A DNA stretch of 27,864 bases from Methanosarcinales archaeon (lineage in GTDB: Archaea; Halobacteriota; Methanosarcinia; Methanosarcinales; Methanogasteraceae): contig DAOWIV010000004.1 in the NCBI GenBank assembly GCA_030640725.1, positions 1 through 27,864 of the forward strand, written 5' to 3'. Shown here in pieces: positions 14,992 through 22,901 of this stretch (position 1 is the stretch's first letter; each line of letters starts with the position of its first letter). The translations under genes were made by a program, and so were the position numbers. The notes under the pieces were generated by a model. It searched no databases, was not told the DNA's origin, and worked only from the letters and a program-made list of their open reading frames with translations.

Positions 14992-15966
14992 ATGATCGAG
15001 GAATATGATTTTAATCTGAACCATGTCGCGAGCGTGATTGAGGAAAAACGTGCCAGAGTTGTGGGGCTTCAGTTTCCAGACGGTTTCAGACGAGAAGTGC
15101 TCAGGATATCCAAGGAGATCAGTCGGGACACCGGTGTGAGGTGCGTGATATCTGCAAATTCCTGCTTCGGCGCATGTGACGTTGATACCGGGCTTCTCGA
15201 ATCGGTAGATATCATGTTTCAGTTCGGACACGCGGAGATACCGAACATAACAGTGGAAGATGTGTATTTCATTGAGGCGCGGTCACTGACCCCGGTTCTT
15301 CCTGTGATAAGGCAGGCAATCGGCACGATACCGGATCGCGTCGGGCTTATCTCGACCGCGCAGTTCGTGCATACACTTGCCGATGTGCGGAAGTATCTTG
15401 CAGATCATGGCATAACCGGCGTCATCCACAACGGCGACAGGCGCATCGCATACCCCGGGCTTGTTCTCGGATGCAACTTTTCTGCTGCTGCGCCCGACTG
15501 TGATGAGTATCTGTACATCGGCACAGGGGACTTTCACGCGCTCGGGATCGCGCTTGCAACCAAAAAGCCCGTCCGGATCGTGGATCCTGTGACCGAAGAA
15601 GTCCGGATGCCGGACGTCGATCGGATGCTTCGGAAGCGATGTGCTGCGATCGAACGATCGCTTGACGCGCAGGCAATCGGGGTGATTGTGTCCACAAAGA
15701 TCGGGCAGTGCAGGAAGGAGCTTGCCTTTGATCTGTGCGCCATGGCAGAAGCATATGGGCTGGACGCGCATATCCTGATGATGGATATGGTCACGCCGGA
15801 TGCGCTGCGCTCATTTGATCTCGATGCTTTTGTCAGTACGGCATGCCCGCGGATCGCAATCGATGGTTCTGCGGGCTTCCCTGCGCCGGTGCTGACTCCG
15901 GTTGAATTTGAGGTCGTGGTTGGTGAGCGGAGATGGGATGATATGGTGTTTGATGAGATCTTGTGA
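14992..15966 (+). CDS. dph2: Diphthamide biosynthesis enzyme Dph2
   Basis: Archaeal Dph2 is a non-canonical radical-SAM-like enzyme; it transfers the 3-amino-3-carboxypropyl group of SAM to a His of elongation factor 2, the first step of diphthamide synthesis. The 324-residue protein carries the three cluster cysteines that the family places one per domain: C62 (SCFGACD), C161 (LVLGCNF) and C285 (STACPR), with GLQFPDGFRRE at the N-terminus and VSTKIGQ in the third domain. The length is normal. It follows the zinc-ribbon gene by 25 nt. Its stop lies only 5 nt from that of the convergent UbiD-type gene, so the two transcripts must overlap at their 3' ends or terminate inside each other. Confidence 0.94.
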   Translation: MIEEYDFNLNHVASVIEEKRARVVGLQFPDGFRREVLRISKEISRDTGVRCVISANSCFGACDVDTGLLESVDIMFQFGHAEIPNITVEDVYFIEARSLTPVLPVIRQAIGTIPDRVGLISTAQFVHTLADVRKYLADHGITGVIHNGDRRIAYPGLVLGCNFSAAAPDCDEYLYIGTGDFHALGIALATKKPVRIVDPVTEEVRMPDVDRMLRKRCAAIERSLDAQAIGVIVSTKIGQCRKELAFDLCAMAEAYGLDAHILMMDMVTPDALRSFDLDAFVSTACPRIAIDGSAGFPAPVLTPVEFEVVVGERRWDDMVFDEIL

Positions 15967-15971
15967 TCAAC

Positions 15972-17237
15972 TCAGATGGCGCCCACAACCCGCCTGAACT
16001 CATCCTCCCGCCCAAGCGGCATCGTCGCATCGACACCGATCTTTGTGGTCGTGCCGTCCGGGGCACAACTCGGATCAAGCGAACTCCCCCGCACATTCGT
16101 GATTAACAGAATATCCCTGTCGCCGAGCACTCTCGTTGCGATTGCAAACTCGACATCGTTCGGATCGTAGATGTCTATGTCAGGATCGACCACTACCACG
16201 TTCTTGAGACTCGGGTGCGCAGCAAACGCAGCGAGCATTGCGTTCTTTGCGTCGCCCTCGGTCCGTTTCTCGATCTGCACCACCGAATTGAAGTAGCAGC
16301 ACCCGCCTTTTGTCAGAACAACATTTTTCACGTCAGCAACCCCGCTTACTGCACGAAATATCACGGGTTCGTACGGAATCCCCATCAGGAGTTTGTGTTC
16401 GTCGCCAGACGGTATGATTGCATGATATATCGGGTCTTTCCGGCGGATCACCTTTGTAAGCTTGATCACTGGTTCGCTTCGCACCCGGTCATACGTTCCA
16501 GTGATATCAACGAACGGACCCTCGGGCGCAGTCTCATCCCCGATGTACCCCTCAAGCACGGTCTCGCAGTGTGGCACTTTGATTCCGTTCTCACACTCAA
16601 AGACCTCAAGCGGCTCTCCAAGAAGAGCGGATGCATATAAAAACTCCATGCCCTCAGGAACGCGTGTGGAGACCGCGAAGAGGATGGTGGGATCGAGTCC
16701 GATCGCTATTGCGACAGGGAGCGTCTCTCCACGATCAAGTGCTTTTTTGTGCAGGAGGTATGTGTGCCGCGGCGCAACGAGTCTTGCTGCGAGTTTATCT
16801 TTCCCGATAACCATCAGGCGGTGGATGGATGCGTTCGTCACTCCGTCCACCTCGGTCACGACGACGCCTGCAGTGATATAAGGCGCGGGATCGTCTTTGA
16901 AATATGTAATAATCGGTAGTTTCGTAAGATCGGGTTTTTCTGCGATTTCTTTTGTTGGAGAATCACTCACAAGTTTTACATCGCCAGATCTCCTCCGCAT
17001 TCCGGCGGACGCGAGATATTTCACCAGATCATCTCTTTTGACCTGCAACGCTCTGCAGAGGGTATCTCTGGATGAGAGAATGTTCACAGCGACCCGGTGA
17101 CCGGCTATATCGTGGAAGAGAGCTGGCTTCTGATCTCCGGCAATCCTCACAAGATCGTGTTTCCGGGATACTGGCGCCTCGATCTCGGTCAGCAGGTTAT
17201 CGGTTCTTAACTGGTCTATAAAACTTCTGAATGACAT
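15972..17237 (-). CDS. UbiD-family decarboxylase, probable anhydromevalonate phosphate decarboxylase
   Basis: This 421-residue protein is a UbiD-type, prenylated-FMN-dependent decarboxylase. In archaea one UbiD homologue decarboxylates trans-anhydromevalonate 5-phosphate in the modified mevalonate route to isoprenoid lipids; this is the most likely role, by lineage and length. Visible motifs include FHDIAGHRVAVNILSSRDTLCRALQV, PAPYITAGVVVTEVDGVTNASIHRL, AIAIGLDPTILFAVSTRVPEGMEFLYASALLGEPLEV and the EGPFVDITGTYD active-site segment. The C-terminus DPDIDIYDPNDVEFAIATR and TKIGVDATMPLG is typical. AGGTGA lies upstream of the ATG. Another UbiD substrate cannot be excluded without phylogeny. No ubiX partner is in the window. 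Confidence 0.88.
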   Translation of the reverse strand: MSFRSFIDQLRTDNLLTEIEAPVSRKHDLVRIAGDQKPALFHDIAGHRVAVNILSSRDTLCRALQVKRDDLVKYLASAGMRRRSGDVKLVSDSPTKEIAEKPDLTKLPIITYFKDDPAPYITAGVVVTEVDGVTNASIHRLMVIGKDKLAARLVAPRHTYLLHKKALDRGETLPVAIAIGLDPTILFAVSTRVPEGMEFLYASALLGEPLEVFECENGIKVPHCETVLEGYIGDETAPEGPFVDITGTYDRVRSEPVIKLTKVIRRKDPIYHAIIPSGDEHKLLMGIPYEPVIFRAVSGVADVKNVVLTKGGCCYFNSVVQIEKRTEGDAKNAMLAAFAAHPSLKNVVVVDPDIDIYDPNDVEFAIATRVLGDRDILLITNVRGSSLDPSCAPDGTTTKIGVDATMPLGREDEFRRVVGAI

Positions 17238-17264
17238 TGTTTCACCTGTTCATCTCGCCTTCGT

Positions 17265-17732
17265 TTACTTAATTTTGCTGTACCAGTGCTTCTTTCCTTC
17301 GAGAAATTTGTCGATTCCCTGTTTCTTGATCTTTCTGAGATTTTTCAGATGAGCATCCCCGTGAATCGGCTTTAAAAAGTCCAGTTTTTCACATGTTTCG
17401 AACTCATCGCATTCCCAGCATCCTTCGATGCCTTTCTTAAGAGAACATTTTCACATCTTGCAGAAAGGCGGACCTCCGCCGCCCTTGCAGGCTTTCTTGC
17501 ACCGGAATTTCACTATCGTGCCAAGCACTTCGTAGCACTGCCCGTAGTTCCCAAGCACCTTGAAGAATGAGATGTTAGACAGGGATTCTGCTGTCCTGTC
17601 GAACTTTGCCCGTCTCAATTCCTTCCTGAGGTCTCTTGCCAGATCCGCGACCTTTCCTTCATGGGAAAAACAATCCCCGCAGTAGAGACCACAGTATGCG
17701 ATCAGGTCGCGCTCCTCGTGGTTATCGGTCAT
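17265..17732 (-). pseudogene. DUF3795-type Cys-rich protein with in-frame TGA
   Basis: The first frame gives 93 residues (17451-17732) with YCGLYCGDCF, YGQCYEVLG, RCKKACKGGGGPPFCKM, then TGA at 17451-17453. Reading straight on gives 61 further residues without another stop until TAA at 17265: KCSLKKGIEGCWECDEFETC, then a Lys-rich helix. The extension looks like the normal C-terminus of DUF3795 zinc/iron-binding proteins, so this is one 155-codon gene interrupted by TGA. From memory the family usually has Arg at this point (CGA to TGA is one step), which favours a nonsense mutation or sequencing error. The codon falls in Cys-Lys-Met-TGA-Lys-Cys, a CxxU-like context, so selenocysteine is a less likely alternative. 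Function unknown. Confidence 0.8.
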
Positions 17733-17881
17733 TTTTATAACCTCTATCCGGTTTTATCTTTATATCACAAAAACCCCTTTGATCTTCGTCAGGACCCAGG
17801 GAGCACCCACGGGTTACCAGTCCCGCGTTATTTCATGCCACACGTACTGCAAGCCGTTTTTCACTATTGTGCTTCGCGTAC

Positions 17882-18490
17882 TTACCGCCTGCCACGTTTT
17901 CTGCTGCGAGGCTCAGGAGGTTTGGTCGTAAATAGCCGGTACTTGACCGTGCCGATCAGCTCGTTCTCGATCTGGCGCGCAAAAACGGATTCGGGTTTGT
18001 GCAGCCCCTTCACCCTCGTGGTCAGGTCATCAAAACTGGTGAATTTGCCTTTCTTACGCTCATCAAGTATCGTCCACATCAGTTTCTTTCCTATGCCCGG
18101 AAGCAGCTCAAGCATGTGCTGTCTGGTCGATATGGGATAGGCTTCGTTAATAAATCCGATAAAGTCAGTCTCGTCTTGCACGGTGATCTTTTCGAGCACG
18201 TAATGAAGTTCGGTCTTTGCTCCGTTTGTCAGGGAGTCATATTCCAGCCTGCGCTTCACATGGTCGATCACATCGCGCTCTGTGCCCCCGATGTACACAC
18301 GTTCGCCAATCTGCGGCACAACCCCTTCTTTTGGAACCAGTTCCATCAGGACACAGTATTTCTCGCCTATCGCGTGGATGGACGGTTTTTTCTGGTACAC
18401 GGGTCTGGAATCATTTGGATCGCCGTAAGGAAGGTAATCCAGCACCCAAGCGTACTCCTCCTTTCCAGATACCTTCTCACTAAGTGGCAT
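17882..18490 (-). CDS. DUF655 archaeal HhH protein
   Basis: This 202-residue protein matches the archaeal DUF655 family (COG1491), predicted to bind RNA and linked by context to translation. Features are YAWVLDYLPYGDPNDSRPVYQKKPSIHAIGEKY, a small beta-barrel-like region (VLMELVP...GERVYIGG), a helix-hairpin-helix at about 128-165 (HMLELLPGIGKKLMWTILDERKKGKFTSFDDL), and a basic tail (KPPEPRSRKRGRR). GGTGAT precedes the ATG by a few bases. It follows rpo4 closely in the eL21-rpo4-DUF655 order seen widely in archaea, where ksgA often comes next; here a DUF3795 remnant on the same strand follows instead after about 150 nt. Confidence 0.9.
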   Translation of the reverse strand: MPLSEKVSGKEEYAWVLDYLPYGDPNDSRPVYQKKPSIHAIGEKYCVLMELVPKEGVVPQIGERVYIGGTERDVIDHVKRRLEYDSLTNGAKTELHYVLEKITVQDETDFIGFINEAYPISTRQHMLELLPGIGKKLMWTILDERKKGKFTSFDDLTTRVKGLHKPESVFARQIENELIGTVKYRLFTTKPPEPRSRKRGRR

Positions 18491-18516
18491 TAGATCACCC
18501 TCGTCGGCTTTACACT

Positions 18517-18861
18517 TTATATCGAATCAGCTACCCGGTCCAGCATCTGATCAAGATCCTCGGCAGTGAGCACAAACCGTTCCTTAGCATAGATGCTACG
18601 GAGTTCGTCTCTTGTCTTGGGAAGAATGTCTGCAATTCTGATTGCAATCTCAGGTTTCATTTTCTCCAGATTTAGCAAATCGTTCGCGAGATCTCGTGAT
18701 TTTCCAGCATCCATCTTTGCGAAAGTATCGACATGGCGGATCGCTTTTTTGAGTTCATAACCAAGTTCCTCCCCGGATCTCTCTTCCTTGACACGATCCA
18801 GCATCTCTTTCGCTTCTGATACGGTTAACCATTCTTCACTGATGACCTTCTTTACAATCAT
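18517..18861 (-). CDS. rpo4: RNA polymerase subunit Rpo4 (RpoF)
   Basis: Rpo4 pairs with Rpo7 to form the stalk of archaeal RNA polymerase, which helps promoter opening and binds emerging RNA. The 114-residue protein has the HRDC-like helical fold: MIVKKVISEEWLTVSEAKEMLDRVKEER, ELKKAIRHVDTFAKMDAGKSRDLANDLLNLEKMKPEIAIRIADILPKTRDELRSIYAKER and a C-terminal helix LDQMLDRVAD. The start has GGGAG eight bases upstream. It lies between eL21 and DUF655 in the usual archaeal operon order, with a 27-nt gap on the eL21 side. Confidence 0.95.
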   Translation of the reverse strand: MIVKKVISEEWLTVSEAKEMLDRVKEERSGEELGYELKKAIRHVDTFAKMDAGKSRDLANDLLNLEKMKPEIAIRIADILPKTRDELRSIYAKERFVLTAEDLDQMLDRVADSI

Positions 18862-18888
18862 GCCTGGATCTCCCTTTATTTTGACGCT

Positions 18889-19179
18889 TCACTGCTGCAG
18901 GCTCAAGTGTTGTGGATGTACGATTACTTCCTTCATGGCTCTACCATCTCTCACGCTCAGAATGTATGCGCGACCACGCTGTGCCACGACCTTGCCAGTG
19001 CGCCCATGGAACTTGGGATTCGGCATCCCTTTATGCACACTCGGATCGATAGCGATGTGAACCATATCCCCGGTCTCAAATTCAACAATTGCCTTGCTAA
19101 TTGCCGATAAGCCTCTTTTTCTCGAAGATTTCTTCAATTTGTATCTGGTTTTTCTTCGCTCGCCGTGTGATTTTGCCAT
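18889..19179 (-). CDS. rpl21e: 50S ribosomal protein L21e (eL21)
   Basis: eL21 is an archaeal/eukaryotic large-subunit protein near 5S rRNA. The 96-residue protein begins MAKSHGERRKTRYKLKKSSRKRGLSAISKAI and holds the KOW-like beta domain HIAIDPSVHKGMPNPKFHGRTGKVVAQRGRAYILSVRDG. I place the start at the ATG at 19179 by homology; the ATG at 19191 would add ITNM-type residues. No Shine-Dalgarno site is evident; on the minus strand TATA-like boxes lie at 19204-19213 (ACTTAAATCC) and 19226-19235 (GCTTATATGC). It is the first gene of the eL21-rpo4-DUF655 operon and is divergent from the cytochrome gene. Confidence 0.95.
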   Translation of the reverse strand: MAKSHGERRKTRYKLKKSSRKRGLSAISKAIVEFETGDMVHIAIDPSVHKGMPNPKFHGRTGKVVAQRGRAYILSVRDGRAMKEVIVHPQHLSLQQ

Positions 19180-19261
19180 GTTCGTAATCATACTGGTTCA
19201 ATGGATTTAAGTGTTACGCAGAAAAGCATATAAGCATCCGAACATAATGATGAGATGTTGA

Positions 19262-19269
19262 TTTTATAT
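19262..19269 (+). promoter_or_regulatory. TATA box of cytochrome gene
   Basis: TTTTATAT lies about 33 nt before the cytochrome ATG. A GGATGTGAT stretch at 19285-19293 may serve as ribosome binding site on a very short leader. Inferred by eye. Confidence 0.5.
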
Positions 19270-19298
19270 CATGAATCAAAACAAGGATGTGATAGTAG

Positions 19299-20261
19299 AT
19301 GAGAAGTAAATCTTGTAACACTCTTCTGGCAGTCATAATATTGGTTACATTGACCGCTGCGGTGACTTATGGTGCAGAGGTCGAGACCCAGTTTGCATCA
19401 CTGACGCTTACAGCAGACACGGTCAACTGTGCAGACTGCCATAAAGAGAATCCTCACATCATCCACAAGCAGAAACTGGACGCTGGGCGGGTGACCTGTG
19501 AGGCGTGCCACGGTGCGGCATTCGAAATCGGCATACCAGAGTGCATTAAATGCCACTCCGGTCCGATACACGAGGTGCATATCGGCAGGGTCAAGACAGA
19601 GGATTGTACATTCTGCCACGAGGATCTTGAGGCTGTGCATTACACTGTTTTCGGAGGCAAGGAACTCGTGTGCGCACACTGCCACGGAGAGATCGTTGCA
19701 GTACACGGCGAGGGCATGGATAGTTGCGTGAAATGTCACAAGACCGCACCTGATATTGTTAAGCCAGTGAAGTCAGGAGGCATGGCGATTACATGTCAGG
19801 TATGTCACGTATACGACGATGCTGCAACGATACATGGAGATCTCGATGATCCAACTGGTTGCTATAAGTGCCACCGGACCACTCCGAATGCAACGGTTGC
19901 CGAAATCCCGCATAATCTGCATCTGCCGATCGGTGTGACATGTGAGATGTGCCATATCCCATCAGGCAACCAGATAATCATTCCGCCGTGCAGCAACTGC
20001 CACGACGCAGTGGGCATACACCTGCTCTCAAAGATCGGGATCAGTGCTACCGCGCCGGAGTGTTCGGTCTGTCATGGACAACCTCCCGAGAAGGAGGTAA
20101 AAGAGACGCCGACTGCTGCTGCAGCAACACCAGCCGACGAGAAGCCGCCTGAGGTGGAGACGACACCTGCTGCTGGCAAAACACCCGGTTTCGGAGGGCT
20201 GCTTGCGGTGGCGATGTTACTGCTGACTGCGATGTACACCATGTACAGGAGACGAGGATAA
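19299..20261 (+). CDS. 11-haem cytochrome c with PGF-CTERM anchor
   Basis: This 320-residue secreted protein has an N-terminal signal peptide (about 1-26, hydrophobic LLAVIILVTLTAAVTYG) and eleven CxxCH haem c sites: CADCH, CEACH, CIKCH, CTFCH, CAHCH, CVKCH, CQVCH, CYKCH, CEMCH, CSNCH and CSVCH. Many free His residues could be distal ligands. After the haem region comes a Pro/Thr/Ala/Glu-rich linker (about 270-294) and a C-terminal TPGFGG, hydrophobic helix and RRRG, the pattern of archaeosortase A substrates (PGF-CTERM), which are cut and lipid-anchored at the outer face. I infer surface or extracellular electron transfer, as proposed for ANME archaea. No other cytochrome or maturation gene is nearby; a terminator follows. 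Confidence 0.92.
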   Translation: MRSKSCNTLLAVIILVTLTAAVTYGAEVETQFASLTLTADTVNCADCHKENPHIIHKQKLDAGRVTCEACHGAAFEIGIPECIKCHSGPIHEVHIGRVKTEDCTFCHEDLEAVHYTVFGGKELVCAHCHGEIVAVHGEGMDSCVKCHKTAPDIVKPVKSGGMAITCQVCHVYDDAATIHGDLDDPTGCYKCHRTTPNATVAEIPHNLHLPIGVTCEMCHIPSGNQIIIPPCSNCHDAVGIHLLSKIGISATAPECSVCHGQPPEKEVKETPTAAAATPADEKPPEVETTPAAGKTPGFGGLLAVAMLLLTAMYTMYRRRG

Positions 20262-20267
20262 GTAGAT

Positions 20268-20305
20268 AAGTAGGCTTTCCGCCTACTTTTCGTTTTATTT
20301 TTTTA
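20268..20305 (+). terminator. Hairpin plus T-tract after cytochrome gene
   Basis: AAGTAGGC and GCCTACTT form an 8-bp stem around TTTCC, followed by TTCGTTTTATTTTTTTA. It looks like an intrinsic terminator. The T-tract also lies 18-25 nt before the trxB ATG, so it may double as that gene's TATA region. Confidence 0.75.
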
Positions 20306-20317
20306 GCAACTACGATT

Positions 20318-21220
20318 ATGGATATTTACGATCTTATTATTGTTGGAGGCGGTCCGGCAGGGGTCACCGCGGGAATATATGCTCAAAGGGCGCGTCTGAA
20401 GACCATACTCCTGGAAAAGCTCGGTGTCGGTGGTCAGATTGTACTTTCAGACCTCGTCGAAAATTATCCCGGATTTCAGGAGATCAGCGGGTTTGAGTTG
20501 ATGCGGAAGTTCGAGGAGCAGGCAAAAGCGCTTGGTCTTGCGATCGAAGACTGTGAAGTGACCAGGGTAACGGACGAGGGTGAGTATAAATTGGTTAAAA
20601 CCCTTGACCATGATTACAGGGCAAAGTCGGTCATCATCGCATCAGGTTCAAAGTCACGACGTCTCGGGGTAAAGGGTGAGGAAGCACTGATCGGAAAAGG
20701 CGTATCCTTCTGCGCAACCTGCGACGGTTTCTTTTTCAGGGGCAAAGATATCGTGCTGGTAGGCGGCGGAAATTCGGCGATAACAGAGGCTCTGTATCTG
20801 GCAAAGATCGTGAATAAGGTCTATGTCGTTCACCGGAGATCGGAACTCCGGGCAGAAAAGATTTTGCAGGAAAGAGCGCTTGAAAATCCGGTGATTGAGT
20901 TTGTATGGGACTCGGTGGTCGAAGAGATCATCGGGCACGATGTCGTCGAAGGCGTGGTGCTCCGAAACGTCAAGACAGAAGAACGTTCGGAGCTTGCGGT
21001 TGGCGGCGTCTTTGTGTACGTGGGTATCACGCCAAATACAGAATTTATAGACGTCGAGAAGGACGAAAGCGGCTTCATTCTCACGGACAGGAGCCTTGTG
21101 ACCTCTATTCCAGGCATCTTTGCAGTGGGCGATTGCAGGCAAACAGAGCTTCGGCAGGTCGCAACCGCAGTAGGTGATGGTGCGCTGGCTGTGACGTCGG
21201 TAGAGCGGTATCTTGGTTAG
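20318..21220 (+). CDS. trxB: Thioredoxin reductase
   Basis: This flavoprotein transfers electrons from NADPH through FAD and a Cys pair to thioredoxin-like partners. The 300-residue protein has the FAD motif GGGPAG (10-15), the redox-active CATC (C132, C135), the NAD(P) motif GGGNSA (149-154), an HRRSELRA segment expected for NADPH preference, and the C-terminal FAD motif GIFAVGDCR. The length is normal. No Shine-Dalgarno site precedes the ATG; the TTTTATTT at 20293-20300 is at leaderless promoter spacing, inside the T-tract of the upstream terminator. Some methanogen homologues use other cofactors, so NADPH use is inferred. It converges with aroD. Confidence 0.93.
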   Translation: MDIYDLIIVGGGPAGVTAGIYAQRARLKTILLEKLGVGGQIVLSDLVENYPGFQEISGFELMRKFEEQAKALGLAIEDCEVTRVTDEGEYKLVKTLDHDYRAKSVIIASGSKSRRLGVKGEEALIGKGVSFCATCDGFFFRGKDIVLVGGGNSAITEALYLAKIVNKVYVVHRRSELRAEKILQERALENPVIEFVWDSVVEEIIGHDVVEGVVLRNVKTEERSELAVGGVFVYVGITPNTEFIDVEKDESGFILTDRSLVTSIPGIFAVGDCRQTELRQVATAVGDGALAVTSVERYLG

Positions 21221-21239
21221 ATGTGCGTCTTCTCTAAAA

Positions 21240-21254
21240 CCCGGGAAACCCGGG
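21240..21254. terminator. Small GC hairpin between trxB and aroD
   Basis: CCCGGG, AAA and CCCGGG form a 6-bp stem in the 102-nt gap between these convergent genes. No T-tract follows on the plus strand, so a terminator role is weakly supported. Confidence 0.3.
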
Positions 21255-21322
21255 CGGCTGACGGGACGTCGGAATGCAAGCGCGGGCAAACGCCGCGATG
21301 GGGTACACGAATGTCGCCATTT

Positions 21323-22036
21323 TCAAGTGCTCCCGAGCATCCGTATCATCATTGCAAGTTCGCTCACACTAAACTGCCCGGGGGCTGTTGCATCCCCAAT
21401 CGATGCGTATGCAATCACAGACCCGTAAAGTGGTGCGATCACTCGTGTATGTGCGCCATACGCCCCCATCCCGATGATGCAGACCTGTCTTGACTTATTC
21501 TCAAGTGTGAGTTTGAGCAGGCGCAGCGCATCATCGTACGACTGCGGGGTTGTGGCGAGTTTTGCGATATCGGCGCCAGCATCGAAACACTCTGACAAGA
21601 TCTTCTGCATCTCTGCTATGCTCGGGGTCGCCGAAAAATCGTGATACGAGATAATGACACGTTTACCGGCAGCCTTAGCGCTCTGCACGACCATATCCCG
21701 GCATTCCGGCTCTGCACGGAGTTCAATATCGACAACGTCAACCAGTTCCAGCACAGAAAGCAAGATCCGGATTCGTTCCTCTTCAGACCCTGTAAATCCC
21801 CCGCCCTCTGTGCTTATGCGGTTGGTTGCGATGATCGGAATTTGCACGGCGTTGTTCAATTCCTCGAAGAGTAAGCGCAGTGACTGCAACGAATCTTGTG
21901 AATCTGGCGAATGTGGTCCATCGTGGGGGCAGTCCAGCAGATCGATCCTGATCTCGATCATATCAGCGCCATCGCCTGTAGCACGGATCGCATTTCTCAC
22001 CGGACCTGACGCAATCGCTGCAACGATCTCAGTCAT
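21323..22036 (-). CDS. aroD: 3-dehydroquinate dehydratase, type I
   Basis: Type I dehydroquinase forms a Schiff base with dehydroquinate and gives dehydroshikimate in aromatic amino-acid synthesis. The 237-residue TIM-barrel protein shows MIEIRIDLL, IIATNRISTEGGGFTGSEEERI, DIELRAEP, the catalytic His in ISYHDFSATPS (H132) and the Schiff-base Lys in DIAKLATTPQS (K159), and a C-terminal YASIGDATAPGQFS. I start at the ATG at 22036, with GGAGG six bases upstream; the adjacent ATG at 22039 is too close to that site. The start overlaps the trpF stop by 8 nt, so translation is probably coupled to trpF. Confidence 0.94.
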   Translation of the reverse strand: MTEIVAAIASGPVRNAIRATGDGADMIEIRIDLLDCPHDGPHSPDSQDSLQSLRLLFEELNNAVQIPIIATNRISTEGGGFTGSEEERIRILLSVLELVDVVDIELRAEPECRDMVVQSAKAAGKRVIISYHDFSATPSIAEMQKILSECFDAGADIAKLATTPQSYDDALRLLKLTLENKSRQVCIIGMGAYGAHTRVIAPLYGSVIAYASIGDATAPGQFSVSELAMMIRMLGST

Positions 22037-22733
22037 CATCAGCCTCCGTACCAGCCACCCCTGCCGCCATGTCAGCCCGCCCGCACTGCTCAATGAACAA
22101 CCGCACCCGGTCCGGATTGCGCGCTCCCTCAGTCTCAACTCCTGACGCGGTGTCCACCGCATACGGGCGGACCTGTCGGATCGCATCTGCCACATTGTCA
22201 GGCGTCAGCCCGCCCGCAAGGATGACTGGCAGTTTGCAGCGGCGCACGATCTCTGCACTGATCTGCCAGTTGTGCACCGTGCCGGTCCCCCCACTCCCTG
22301 AGCCAGTTCCGGTATCAAGGAGTATTGCATCCGCGATTCCAACCAGTCCCTCGGTGCGGGATATGATTGGATCGATGATCTCAAACGACGCGTCTTTTGG
22401 AATTACAATCGTTTTGATCAGCTTAACGGTCTTTGAGATGATCGCAAGCTCGCTATCCGGAAGATCGTTGTGGATCTGTACGCATGTCGGGGCGGTCTCT
22501 GCTATCAGCGCCATCGCCGAATCAAGATCCTCTGGCATAATGACAAGTACCGAATCCACAAAGACCGGTACCTGCCCGATCAGTTGTCTTGCGACTTTCG
22601 CATCGATCTTTCTTGGCGATTTGACAGGGACGTTTGTGATAAATCCAACGGCGTCCGCCCCACACGATATGGCGTGATTAAGGTCACCGGGATTCGTATT
22701 TCCACAGATTTTGATTCGGGTTCTTGATTCCAT
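22029..22733 (-). CDS. trpF: Phosphoribosylanthranilate isomerase
   Basis: TrpF isomerises N-(5-phosphoribosyl)anthranilate to the carboxyphenylamino-deoxyribulose phosphate in tryptophan synthesis. The 234-residue barrel protein has RIKICGNTNPGDLNHAISCGADAVGF with C10 as the likely general base, VFVDSVLV, CVQIHND, AILLDTGTG with the catalytic Asp, and VILAGGLTPDNVADAI, then AVDTASGVETEGARNPDRV. All are family hallmarks. It overlaps aroD by 8 nt, and is separate from other trp genes, none of which are in the window. A TATA-like CTATATACT near 22766 on the minus strand may be the promoter. The tail AGTEADDD is short and acidic. Confidence 0.94.
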   Translation of the reverse strand: MESRTRIKICGNTNPGDLNHAISCGADAVGFITNVPVKSPRKIDAKVARQLIGQVPVFVDSVLVIMPEDLDSAMALIAETAPTCVQIHNDLPDSELAIISKTVKLIKTIVIPKDASFEIIDPIISRTEGLVGIADAILLDTGTGSGSGGTGTVHNWQISAEIVRRCKLPVILAGGLTPDNVADAIRQVRPYAVDTASGVETEGARNPDRVRLFIEQCGRADMAAGVAGTEADDD

Positions 22734-22901
22734 AGATTAATGTGTTATCATCGGCTGTTGCAGTATATAGAACCATCGAGCAACTGCGTGGGCAGTCTGG
22801 TGGCGCGAGTCTTTGCTCCATAATATACGGCGCGCGTTCGTGGCCGATTTTTGTGACTTTTGTAATGCAATCTGATCGTGAACACGGGGAGCAACTGATG
22901 C

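Noticed and set aside
19240..19300. C/D box small RNA
   Set aside because: ATGATGA resembles box C but no box D or second box pair follows at the right distance.
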